Shown: positions 7,210 to 14,830 of the stretch, piece by piece
How positions within the stretch are numbered: position 1 is the stretch's first letter
Layout of the letters: each line of letters starts with the position of its first letter
Notes under the pieces: generated by a model
What the model saw: the letters and a program-made list of their open reading frames with translations, nothing else
Database searches by the model: none
What the model was told of the DNA's origin: nothing
Source: CAZGOM01 sp964542875
GTDB taxonomy: Bacteria > Planctomycetota > Phycisphaerae > Phycisphaerales > Phycisphaeraceae
Length of the DNA stretch: 48,649 nt
Assembly (NCBI GenBank): GCA_964542875.1
Contig: CAZIWA010000029.1
Span: forward strand, 1-48,649
Reading direction: 5' to 3'
Program-made: the position numbers and the translations under genes

Positions 7210-9558
7210 TTAGATCAGCCTTTGCACGGTCTGAAGGAGATTGCTTTGGTCAAACCGGCTTTTGACGATGTAGGCGTTGGCTCCGGCGTCGATGCCCTGT
7301 TCGCGCTGGGCCTGGGATTCCAGCGCGGTGACGAGGATGACGGGGAGGTGCTCAAAGCGTTTTTCGGTTCGGATTCTGGCGGTGAGATCCAAGCCTGTCA
7401 TTCTAGGCATTTCCACGTCGGAGACGACAAGGTCGAAGGGTTCTTCACGCAGGACGGTGAAGCCTTCGACGCCATCGACAGCGGTACGGACGTCATAACC
7501 CGCGGATTCGAGAATGCCTTTGATGAGCATGCGGGACGTGATGGAGTCCTCCACGACAAGGATGCGTTTAACGGTGGTGGTGACGACGGGGGTGTCGCGG
7601 GGGACAAAAAGAGCCTGGGGCTGGCCCGGCGAGCGGGCGCTGGCCATGAGATCGGGGATGTCGAGCACGACGGCGACATCGCCGGAGCGGATGACGGCGG
7701 CGCCGGCGATATTGCGGACACGCTTGAGCGGCTGCGGGAGGGGTTTGACGAGGACTTCCTCCTCATGAAGGACTTCATCCACGATGAAGGCCATCTGCTG
7801 CTGGGCGGCTTCCAGGAGGAGTACGGGGAGGAACTTGTGCTGGCCGCCTGCTGAGGGGCCGGGTTTTACGCCAAGTATGCCTTGAAGGAGGACCAGGGAG
7901 ACGGGGCGGCCGTCAACGGAGATGGATTGGCGGTTTTCAACGGATTGGATTTCGTCCGGGGAGACGCGGATGACGCGCACGACGGAGGCGCTGGGGACCA
8001 GGCAGGTGGCAGCGCCGACGTGGATGAGAACGCCGCGGAAGGTGGAGAGCGTGGAAGGGAGGGTGATTTTGAACGTGGTGCCTTTGCCGAGCGTGCTTTG
8101 GACCTGGATGTGCCCGCCGAGGCCGAGGATCTTGGAATGGACGATGGCCATGCCCAAGCCGCGGCCGGAGATGGAGGTGATCTTGGGGCTGGTGGAGGTG
8201 CCCGAGAGGAACATGAGCTGGCAGGCCTGGGCATCGGTGAGGGATTGAGCCTGGGCGTGGGTGATGTGGCCCAGCTTCAGGGCGGCGTTTTTCAACCCCT
8301 GGGCATTGATGCCCGAGCCGTCGTCGGTGAGGACGATCTCAACGGAGCCGGAGCCCTGGCGGGAGACGGCGATGGTGATGGTGCCGGTGGGGGGCTTGCC
8401 CAGCCGGGTGCGCTGGTCGGGGGACTCGATGGCGTGGTCGACGCAGTTCCTCAAAAGGTGGATGAAGACGTCCTTGGTTTCCTCAAGGATGCGCTTGTCG
8501 ATGGGGACGTCGGAGCCCTGGACGGTGAGCCGGGCGTCTTTGCCCTGGTCGCGGCTGATGTCGCGCACGAGCTTGGGGAAGACATCGGCGACGGTCTGGA
8601 AGGGGAGCATCAGGAGTTCTTTGGAGTCCTGAAGCAGGCTGTCGACGCTGCGGGCGATGTGGTGGCGGTCCTGCGCGGCGTTCTGGGCGAGCTCACGCAG
8701 GCGTTCCTGAAGGGAGCGGATGTAGTCGTGGTTGAATTCAAGGAAGGAGACGAGCTGCGCGGAGGCCTGGACCTGGGAGGGGCCTTCGTGCTGGTGGATG
8801 GCCTGCTGGAGGTTTTTGGCCTCACTGGAGACGTGCATCCAGCGGGTCTGCCATTCATCAAACTGCGCGACGGTGTCGCGGAGGTTGGCGGCCTGCTGAA
8901 TGGCGCTGTTTTTGATGGAAAGCATGCCTTCGGCCTGAAGGAGCCGGGCGTCGAGCTTTGCCACCTGGACGCGCACGCTTTGCGCGGCTGGGGTGGAGGC
9001 GGGCAGGGTGGTGGTGAGGGGTTCGGGCGCAGCGGGCTGGGGAGCCGGCTGGGAAGGGGGTTGAGGCGTGGAGGGTCTGGATAAGAGGGGTGGGGTGGTG
9101 GAAGCGGGGGCGAAAATGGGGGTGGCCTGAGGCGGGGGTGGAGGCGTGGCGGGCCCGCCTGCCGCAGCAGCGGCGTCGAGCCGGGAGACGATTTCATCGC
9201 GTGCGCGGGCGGTGCCGGGGTCCGTGCCCGAGAGGAGGGTGGTGAGGGTGTCGACGGCGTGGTGGAGGGTGTCGAAAAGACGGCTGTTGGGCGGGATGCG
9301 CCGGTTCTTCCAGCTCTGAAAGACATTTTCCATGGACTGGCAGATGGTTTCCACGTCTCTGATGCCGACGGAGCGGGCTGCGCCCTTTAGGCTGTGGACG
9401 CTGCGAAAGACGACCTCGACGCTTGCCGGGGGCAAAGCGTTTGGCGGGGCCTTTTCCAGTTCCAGAAGCGTGTTTGAGATGCTCTGGATGTGCTCGCGCG
9501 CTTCGGCCTGGAAGGTTTCGCGGAGCTTTCTGAGAAAGTTTTCGTCTTGGGTGGACAT
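7210..9558 (-). CDS. cheA: Hybrid chemotaxis histidine kinase CheA-REC
   Basis: This is the central kinase of the chemosensory array (782 aa). In order: an Hpt domain with phosphoacceptor His55 (HSLKGAARSVG), a Pro/Ala-rich linker near 140-200, a helical region, a HATPase domain (NCVDHAIESP, DDGSGIN, GRGLGMAIV), a CheW-like domain, and a C-terminal receiver (VVEDSITSRML, Asp in VVSDVEMPRMTG near 715). A receiver fused to CheA is typical of WspE and FrzE-type systems, where it acts as phosphate sink or output. About 100 bp separate it from the receptor gene upstream, and that gap holds one copy of a dispersed repeat. No flagellar genes are nearby, which points to a non-motility output. Confidence 0.95.
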   Translation of the reverse strand: MSTQDENFLRKLRETFQAEAREHIQSISNTLLELEKAPPNALPPASVEVVFRSVHSLKGAARSVGIRDVETICQSMENVFQSWKNRRIPPNSRLFDTLHHAVDTLTTLLSGTDPGTARARDEIVSRLDAAAAAGGPATPPPPPQATPIFAPASTTPPLLSRPSTPQPPSQPAPQPAAPEPLTTTLPASTPAAQSVRVQVAKLDARLLQAEGMLSIKNSAIQQAANLRDTVAQFDEWQTRWMHVSSEAKNLQQAIHQHEGPSQVQASAQLVSFLEFNHDYIRSLQERLRELAQNAAQDRHHIARSVDSLLQDSKELLMLPFQTVADVFPKLVRDISRDQGKDARLTVQGSDVPIDKRILEETKDVFIHLLRNCVDHAIESPDQRTRLGKPPTGTITIAVSRQGSGSVEIVLTDDGSGINAQGLKNAALKLGHITHAQAQSLTDAQACQLMFLSGTSTSPKITSISGRGLGMAIVHSKILGLGGHIQVQSTLGKGTTFKITLPSTLSTFRGVLIHVGAATCLVPSASVVRVIRVSPDEIQSVENRQSISVDGRPVSLVLLQGILGVKPGPSAGGQHKFLPVLLLEAAQQQMAFIVDEVLHEEEVLVKPLPQPLKRVRNIAGAAVIRSGDVAVVLDIPDLMASARSPGQPQALFVPRDTPVVTTTVKRILVVEDSITSRMLIKGILESAGYDVRTAVDGVEGFTVLREEPFDLVVSDVEMPRMTGLDLTARIRTEKRFEHLPVILVTALESQAQREQGIDAGANAYIVKSRFDQSNLLQTVQRLI

Positions 9559-9560
9559 GG

Positions 9561-9604
9561 GGTAGGGTCTGGGGGGTCTAGGGGCTAGGGTCTGGTCAGA
9601 GAAG
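9561..9604 (+). repeat. Dispersed intergenic repeat, copy 1 (word 1)
   Basis: The stretch repeats the words TAGGGTCTGG, GGTCTAGGGGCT and GGTCTGGTCAGAG, and nearly the same string occurs at 18299-18332 and 36945-36972. This copy lies between the receptor gene and cheA, inside the operon. It contains no hairpin strong enough to be called a terminator. Confidence 0.6.
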
Positions 9605-9657
9605 ATGGCAAGGCTGTTCCTTTGAGTAGGGTTACCTGAAAAGAAGGTGGGTGGGTA

Positions 9658-11406
9658 TCAGGCTTTGTACTTCCTGATTGCCAGGTCGAGCCGGGTGCCG
9701 AGTTCCTTGAGGCTGTGGGCGGCGGACTCAAGCTGCTTGGCGCTGTCGGCGTTTTGGGTGCTGGCCTGGCGGATGTTGACCATGGCGGCGGCGACCTGAT
9801 CGACACCGACGAGCTGCTGCTGGCTGGAGGCGGCGATCTGGGTGGCGGCCTGGGCGGCCTCGGAGACGCTGCTGGAGAGGGTTTGGATGGCGTCGCCGGT
9901 GTCGCCGGACTGTTTGACGCCGTGCTCGACGGCTTTGCTGCCTTGCTCGGTGGCCATGACGGCTGCGCTGGCGGCCTTCTGGATGTCGTTCAGGATGGTG
10001 CGGACCTGGTTGGTGGCCTGCTTGGATTGCTCGGCCAGGCTGCGGACTTCCTGGGCAACGACGCCGAACCCCTTGCCCTGTTCGCCGGCTTTGGCCGCTT
10101 CGATGGCGGCGTTGACGGCGAGGAGGTTGGACTGGGTGGCGAGGTCTTCGACGGAGGCGATGATCTGGCCGATGGCCTGGGTTTGTTCGCTCAAACGGGC
10201 CATGCTGTCGGCGATGGAGTCCATCTGCTGGCGGATGCGCTTCATGGCCTCCAGGGTGGCCTGGGTGGCTTTCTGGCCGGAGATGGTGGCCTGGGCGACA
10301 TGGTGGGCGTTGTCCGAGACGAGCTTGGACTTCTGGGTGGCGACCTGAGCGGTCTGGCGGACTTCCTCAACCGTGGTGGTGGTCTGGCTGACGGCGACGG
10401 CGGTTTCGGATGCGCCGGCGGCAAGCTGCGCGGTGGAGGTGGAGATCTGGTTGGTGGAGGAGGCCAGGACGCTGACGCCTTCGGTGATCTGGCGGGTGAG
10501 TATCTGAAGGTTTTCGATCATGGATTTGAAGGCGTTGCCGAGGATGTCGCGTTCGGACTGGGGAGAGACCTGGACGCGCAGGTCGCCGGAGGCGATTTTG
10601 CCGGCGACGTCCGCCATGCCTGCGAGGGCGCGGGTCATTTTGTCGAAGGATTGGGAGAGCTCGCCGACTTCGTCAGTGCGGGCGGTGAGGGTGATGCGGG
10701 AGCCGAGTTCGCCGGAGGCGATTTTTTCCGCGGTGTTGGTGATCTGGCGCAGAGGAACGGCGATGTTGCGTGTGATGAAGATGGCCAGGAGGGTGAGGAC
10801 GACAAAGGCGATGGCGGTGCCGGCGAGGATGGTGTTGTTGGAGTTGTCAGCGGAATCGTTGGCGATCTTGGAACGTTTGACGAGGAGGACGTCCTCCACG
10901 TTCACCATTTCGGCGATGGCTTTGCGGATGAGGTCCATCTGCTCTTTGCCTTTGTCTTTCTTGATCCAGTCAGTGCTGGCCTGAGCGCCATCGGACTTTC
11001 GGATCTGGATGCCTTCGGCAAGGGTTTTGACTTTGTGGTCAACCAGAGGCTCAAGGACGACAAGGTTTCTTTTCTGATCGGCGTTATTCCTGTCCTGGTC
11101 TTCGTTTTCAGTGGTGAGTTTCCTGATCTGGGCGAGGGTTTTTTCGGTTTTTTCCTTCACGCCGTTGTAGGGGTCAAGGTAGCTGTCATCACCCGTGATG
11201 AGGAAGCCGCGTTGGCCGGTTTCGGCGTCGATGAGCACCTGGAGGAGGCTTTGCAGCTCATTTAAGACCTCATGGGTGTGGGTGACGTCCTCGGCGGTTT
11301 TGGTGAGCGTGCGCGTGCTTTGCAGGGCGACGATGCCGATGCAAAGAAGGATGGCGAGGGCGACGGCGTAACCAGCGGCTATTTTGGCTCCCACAGTCAG
11401 TTTCAT
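9658..11406 (-). CDS. Methyl-accepting chemotaxis protein with CHASE3 sensor
   Basis: The protein (582 aa) is a membrane chemoreceptor. The layout is an N-terminal membrane helix (about 6-27), a periplasmic CHASE3 domain carrying the hallmark DAETGQRGFLITG near 77-89, a second helix (about 192-212), a HAMP domain, and a cytoplasmic signalling domain with the conserved hairpin tip (EAAKAGEQGKGFGVVAQEVR, SLAEQSKQAT). The C-terminus (LAIRKYKA) lacks the NWETF-like pentapeptide that tethers CheR/CheB in some receptors. The ligand is unknown. It lies between cheW and cheA in the operon and is the only receptor in the window, so it is the dedicated input of this pathway. Confidence 0.95.
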   Translation of the reverse strand: MKLTVGAKIAAGYAVALAILLCIGIVALQSTRTLTKTAEDVTHTHEVLNELQSLLQVLIDAETGQRGFLITGDDSYLDPYNGVKEKTEKTLAQIRKLTTENEDQDRNNADQKRNLVVLEPLVDHKVKTLAEGIQIRKSDGAQASTDWIKKDKGKEQMDLIRKAIAEMVNVEDVLLVKRSKIANDSADNSNNTILAGTAIAFVVLTLLAIFITRNIAVPLRQITNTAEKIASGELGSRITLTARTDEVGELSQSFDKMTRALAGMADVAGKIASGDLRVQVSPQSERDILGNAFKSMIENLQILTRQITEGVSVLASSTNQISTSTAQLAAGASETAVAVSQTTTTVEEVRQTAQVATQKSKLVSDNAHHVAQATISGQKATQATLEAMKRIRQQMDSIADSMARLSEQTQAIGQIIASVEDLATQSNLLAVNAAIEAAKAGEQGKGFGVVAQEVRSLAEQSKQATNQVRTILNDIQKAASAAVMATEQGSKAVEHGVKQSGDTGDAIQTLSSSVSEAAQAATQIAASSQQQLVGVDQVAAAMVNIRQASTQNADSAKQLESAAHSLKELGTRLDLAIRKYKA

Positions 11407-11466
11407 AGGCGAGACTCCGTTGTTTTTGGCTTGAAAGGGTGTTGGGTGAAGTAGGGGTGGAAGGTA

Positions 11467-12021
11467 TCAGTTAGAGCCCTGGTCGACGAGGGTCCTGGGG
11501 CTGGCCAGGAGCTTGAGGGCGTCAAGAACGACGGTGTGATCGGGTGTGATGCCTTTGAGGTATTCGGCCCGGATGTCGGTGAGGGTTGGAAGGGATGGCT
11601 GGAGCGTGTCGGGCTGGATGGTGCGCATGCCGATGATGGTGTCGGCAAGTATGCCAAGCTCCGCACCGGCGTGCTGGATGACGATGGCGGCGTGGAGATC
11701 AGTGATGCCCGGCGCGGGGAGATCAAAGAAATTCTTGATGTCGATGACGCAGATGAACTGGCCGCGGAGATTGATGAGACCCGCTACGAAGGGAGGGGTG
11801 CCGGGCACCGGGGTGAGATGGGTGAGGCGGGAGACCTCGCGCACGTGGGTGAGATCAACGGCGTAGCGTTCCTTGGCGAGGCTGAATTCCAAGAGGGTGA
11901 TGAGGGTGGATTGGCGTACGGCGTCGGCGGGGGCCTGCGCCATGGCCTGGGCGCGGGCCTTGAGGGTGTCGCGGGTGTGCTGGTCTTGCTGCGGGGTGGG
12001 ATGAGATGTGTCGTTGGTCAC
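11467..12021 (-). CDS. cheW: CheW-type adaptor (second copy in operon)
   Basis: The adaptor (184 aa) couples receptor and CheA in the signalling array. After a polar N-terminal stretch of about 40 residues, a single CheW domain shows LLEFSLAKERYAVDLTHVREV, LTPVPGTPPFVAGLINLRGQ and VIDIKNFFDLP. Its start overlaps the cheR stop by 4 nt (ATGA). It corresponds in position and context to WspD of Wsp-like systems. The operon carries two CheW proteins of different length, so they probably dock to different partners. Confidence 0.93.
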   Translation of the reverse strand: MTNDTSHPTPQQDQHTRDTLKARAQAMAQAPADAVRQSTLITLLEFSLAKERYAVDLTHVREVSRLTHLTPVPGTPPFVAGLINLRGQFICVIDIKNFFDLPAPGITDLHAAIVIQHAGAELGILADTIIGMRTIQPDTLQPSLPTLTDIRAEYLKGITPDHTVVLDALKLLASPRTLVDQGSN

Positions 12022-13415
12022 AGGGTGGCCTCACGGGTGAGGAACATGGTTGCAAGCTGGGTGAGCCGCTGCACGGTGATGCCATCGGATTCGGGGACGG
12101 TGTCGTCTGGAGGAAGGCCCTGGAGGAGGCGGACGACATGGGCCATGTGCTTTTGCGCTTCGCGGGCGTGGCCGGCGCTTAGGGCGATGTTACCGGCGGT
12201 GAAACTGGCCATGACGAATTGAGGGTCAAGGTAAAGGGCTTTGCGCAAAGAGGCTGCGGCGGGGACGGTGTTGCCCATTTCGGTGAGGACGACGGCCCTG
12301 AGGTAGTGGGCGCGGGAGTTGGTTTTATCGGCCAGAAGCCAGCGGTCGCAGGTTTCCAGGGCCTGGGGGAGGTTTCCCTGGTTGGCCAGGGTGCGGGCAA
12401 GGGCGCCAAGGTCCGGAGCGGGCGCCGCGGGGACAGGCGCGGGCTTGGGGGTGGGCTGCGCAGAGACGGCGACAGGCAAGGGGAGCTTGGGCAGCGCGAT
12501 GGGGTGCGGGCGAAAAGGAAGGGGGGCGTGGGTGGCAGTCGGGTGGACGCCGGCCGGCACGGGCGGGCCCATGTGGTATGCCGTGACCATGCCTGTGCGC
12601 ACGGGGTGATAGGTGTTTGGAAGCGTGCTGGGAATGTCGTTTGGTCCGATGAGGAGCCAGCCCGCGGGCGACTGGGCGCGGGCGAATTTCTGGACGGTGG
12701 CGACGGCGTGCGCGTCGGTGAAGTACATGAGGACGTTGGCACAGAAGATCAGATCAATGCCGGTGGTGCGGCTGGCGGGAGCGGGATAGTCGTCGCCGAC
12801 GAGGTTGAGCTGTTCAAAGCGAACCAGCTCTTTGATGTGTGGGCGGACCTCCCAGGTGTTGGGGGAGGCGGGGAGCATGTATTGCTCTTTAAGCCATGGT
12901 GGAGCGGAGCGGAAAGACCATTCGCCGTAAACGCCGGCCTTTGCACGCGCCAGGGCGAAAGGGTTGATGTCGGTGCCCAGGACCGAAATGTCCCACTGCT
13001 GCCAATCCGGAATGGCCCGGGTGAGGGCGATGGCGATGGAGTAGACCTCTTCGCCGGTGCAGCAGGCGGCGCTCCAGGCGCGGATGGTGCGGTTAAGGCT
13101 GCTTCGACGGGCTTGAATGAGGGGCGGAAGGATGTGGGTGGCCAGGGCGTCCAAAGAGGATGGGTCGCGGTAGAAATAGGTCTCAGCGATGGTGAGGCAA
13201 CGGGCCAGGACGGCGAGGCGCTCCGGGGTGAGCGGATCATGAATGATGCTTTGCACGCAAGCGCGCACGCTGGCAAAGCCGAGGTCGTGGGAAATGGATT
13301 TGAGCGCCCGGAGAACATCAGGGTTGCGCGAGACGTCAAAGGACAGCCCCGTGGACCGGGCGATGAACCCGGTGAACTCCCTGAGCAGAGGGTCATGGAT
13401 CGGGAGATCAACCAA
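12018..13415 (-). CDS. cheR: CheR methyltransferase with C-terminal TPR region
   Basis: The enzyme methylates receptor glutamates using S-adenosylmethionine. It has a CheR N-terminal helical domain (residues 1-80), a catalytic domain with RAWSAACCTGEEVYSIA and DLIFCANVLMYF, a Pro/Ala-rich linker, and TPR-like repeats from about 345 (ALETCDRWLLADKTNSRAHY, ASLRKALYLDPQ). CheR-TPR fusions are the WspC type. I place the start at a TTG at 13415 that overlaps the stop of the upstream cheW. A start at 13505 would add 30 residues that merely read through the cheW gene out of frame. The result is 465 aa starting VDLPIHDPLL after the initiator. Confidence 0.9.
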   Translation of the reverse strand: MVDLPIHDPLLREFTGFIARSTGLSFDVSRNPDVLRALKSISHDLGFASVRACVQSIIHDPLTPERLAVLARCLTIAETYFYRDPSSLDALATHILPPLIQARRSSLNRTIRAWSAACCTGEEVYSIAIALTRAIPDWQQWDISVLGTDINPFALARAKAGVYGEWSFRSAPPWLKEQYMLPASPNTWEVRPHIKELVRFEQLNLVGDDYPAPASRTTGIDLIFCANVLMYFTDAHAVATVQKFARAQSPAGWLLIGPNDIPSTLPNTYHPVRTGMVTAYHMGPPVPAGVHPTATHAPLPFRPHPIALPKLPLPVAVSAQPTPKPAPVPAAPAPDLGALARTLANQGNLPQALETCDRWLLADKTNSRAHYLRAVVLTEMGNTVPAAASLRKALYLDPQFVMASFTAGNIALSAGHAREAQKHMAHVVRLLQGLPPDDTVPESDGITVQRLTQLATMFLTREATL

Positions 13416-13878
13416 TCGGGTTCCTCGCGACTGCGGTGTTGAGCGTGGACCATTCTTCCTGCGACAGGGCCTGGCCCAGATCGTAAACCAGCACCAGGCC
13501 GTCATGTGTGTGGACGGCGTTGGAGGCGTGGCCGAGCTGGACGGTGGTTTTGTTCATGGATGCCAGTTCCTGCACGGGGCGCTCAATGAGGCCCCGGACA
13601 TCATCCACGAGGAGGGCGAGGGTCTGATCCTTCACGGTGACGATGACGAACCGGTCGGAAAGGGTGATGGGCCTGGAGGGCACGGCGAGCTGGGCGCGGA
13701 GGTTCAAAAGGGGGATCACCGTGCCGCGGTGGTTAAAGACGCCGAGAATGGAAGCCGGCGCGCCGGGCAAAGGTGTGACTTCCACTGCATGGACGACTTT
13801 TGAAACGGCAAGCAGAGGCACTGCATAGTGATGCTCATCAATGAGAATGACCAAAAGCCTGGTGGCGGTGTCGAGCAT
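13408..13878 (-). CDS. cheW: CheW-type adaptor (first gene of operon)
   Basis: This 156-aa protein is essentially one CheW domain: LVILIDEHHYAVPLLAVSKVVHA, VTPLPGAPASILGVFNHRG, VIPLLNLRAQL and FVIVTVKDQTLALLVDDVRGL. It opens the minus-strand chemosensory operon and corresponds to WspB by position before the CheR-TPR gene. A GAGGG ribosome site sits 3 nt before the ATG at 13878. The intergenic region to the divergent response-regulator gene must hold the operon promoter, but I see no convincing -35/-10 pair there. Confidence 0.93.
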   Translation of the reverse strand: MLDTATRLLVILIDEHHYAVPLLAVSKVVHAVEVTPLPGAPASILGVFNHRGTVIPLLNLRAQLAVPSRPITLSDRFVIVTVKDQTLALLVDDVRGLIERPVQELASMNKTTVQLGHASNAVHTHDGLVLVYDLGQALSQEEWSTLNTAVARNPIG

Positions 13879-14380
13879 GTACCCTCAAGGAAGAAGTGGT
13901 GGACTGATTCGCCGTGCAAAATTTGGATTGCCATTGAGAATACATTTGATTCTAATCAACGGCGGCGGTTTCTCGGAACGTTATTCCACAACTCTTTTTG
14001 TTGACACCTGAAATGATCGGCTGAGGTTGCTATTGTCGATTAACACTTTGTTGTGCTCGCAGGGGCACGAACGAAGCGTTTTTTAGAACCCTGCGGGGCA
14101 ATTCGTGCTTGCAATCACATATTTGTCGGAAGTTGATGGCCTGATTCAAGGCTGGAAACTGGTTTGAGGTTTAATGAAATGATGTGAATTCGTAGCTCGA
14201 CGGAGGCCGTACGCATATGTTTGCTCCGGGCCAAGACAATTTGTGTACATGCGGTGGAAACGTGTGCATGGAAGTTTTATACGGGCGCCCTCTGGGGCAA
14301 GTGATCGATATCGCCATGAATGTTGTTGTCGACAATGGACGAATTCGGATGAGTGGTTGGGTTGCGCAGGAGGCTTTGCG
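13879..14380. other. Divergent intergenic region with interleaved inverted repeats
   Basis: This 500-bp stretch separates the chemosensory operon from the response-regulator operon. It is AT-richer near 13920-14050. Two 7-bp complementary pairs interleave: 14058-14064 with 14089-14095 (CGCAGGG/CCCTGCG) and 14065-14071 with 14102-14108 (GCACGAA/TTCGTGC). They could form two mutually exclusive hairpins or a pseudoknot. A TTGACA occurs near 14003 but has no proper -10 at 16-18 nt. The remaining sequence shows no credible gene. Confidence 0.4.
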
Positions 14381-14830
14381 ATGAGGACGGACACAATTCT
14401 TTTGATTGAGGACAACCCGAGTGATATCGCGTTAACTCGGCGTGCGTTGGATAAGAGCGGGATGATGAATCCGCTGATGGTGGCGGAGGATGGGCAAGAG
14501 GCGCTGGATTATCTGTTTGGCGAGGGGGCTTATGAGGGGCGGGACGTGCTGCAGGTGCCTGCGCTCATTTTGCTGGATCTGAAGCTGCCGAAGATCAACG
14601 GGCTGGATGTGCTTAAGCGCATCCGCGGTGATGCGAGGACGCGGCGTGTGCCGGTGGTGATCATGACTTCGTCGAACCAGGAAGAGGACCGGGCTGCGGG
14701 GTACGACAACGGGGTGAACAGCTACATCCGAAAGCCGGTGAGTTTTGATCAGTTTGTGAAGGCGATGGCCCAGTTGGGGGTGTATTGGCTGTTGCTGAAC
14801 GAGGAACCGCCGAAAGTGAGGCCGGAATGA
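14381..14830 (+). CDS. Single-domain response regulator (Rcp1-like)
   Basis: The protein is a stand-alone receiver of 149 aa: LLIEDNPSDIALTRRAL, phosphoacceptor Asp66 in LILLDLKLPKINGLDVL, MTSSNQEEDR, and NSYIRKPVSFDQF. The spacing matches the Rcp1/cyanophytochrome-partner family, which has an insert after helix 2 (YLFGEGAYEGRD). The start at ATG 14381 is set by CAGGAGG eight nt upstream; an in-frame start at 14243 adds 46 residues without receiver similarity. It overlaps the next gene by ATGA. A close paralogue lies at 42336-42785. It probably ferries phosphate between kinases and the phosphatase-type output encoded next. Confidence 0.93.
   Translation: MRTDTILLIEDNPSDIALTRRALDKSGMMNPLMVAEDGQEALDYLFGEGAYEGRDVLQVPALILLDLKLPKINGLDVLKRIRGDARTRRVPVVIMTSSNQEEDRAAGYDNGVNSYIRKPVSFDQFVKAMAQLGVYWLLLNEEPPKVRPE

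Noticed and set aside
7882..11265. Long plus-strand open frames (400 aa at 7882-9084, 516 aa at 9715-11265) inside the che operon
   Set aside because: They are antisense shadows of cheA and the receptor gene. Their composition is Gly/Ala/Asp-rich and they have no family motifs.
14003..14035. Promoter with TTGACA before the response regulator operon
   Set aside because: The only TATTGT-like box is about 24 bp away, too far for a sigma-70 promoter.
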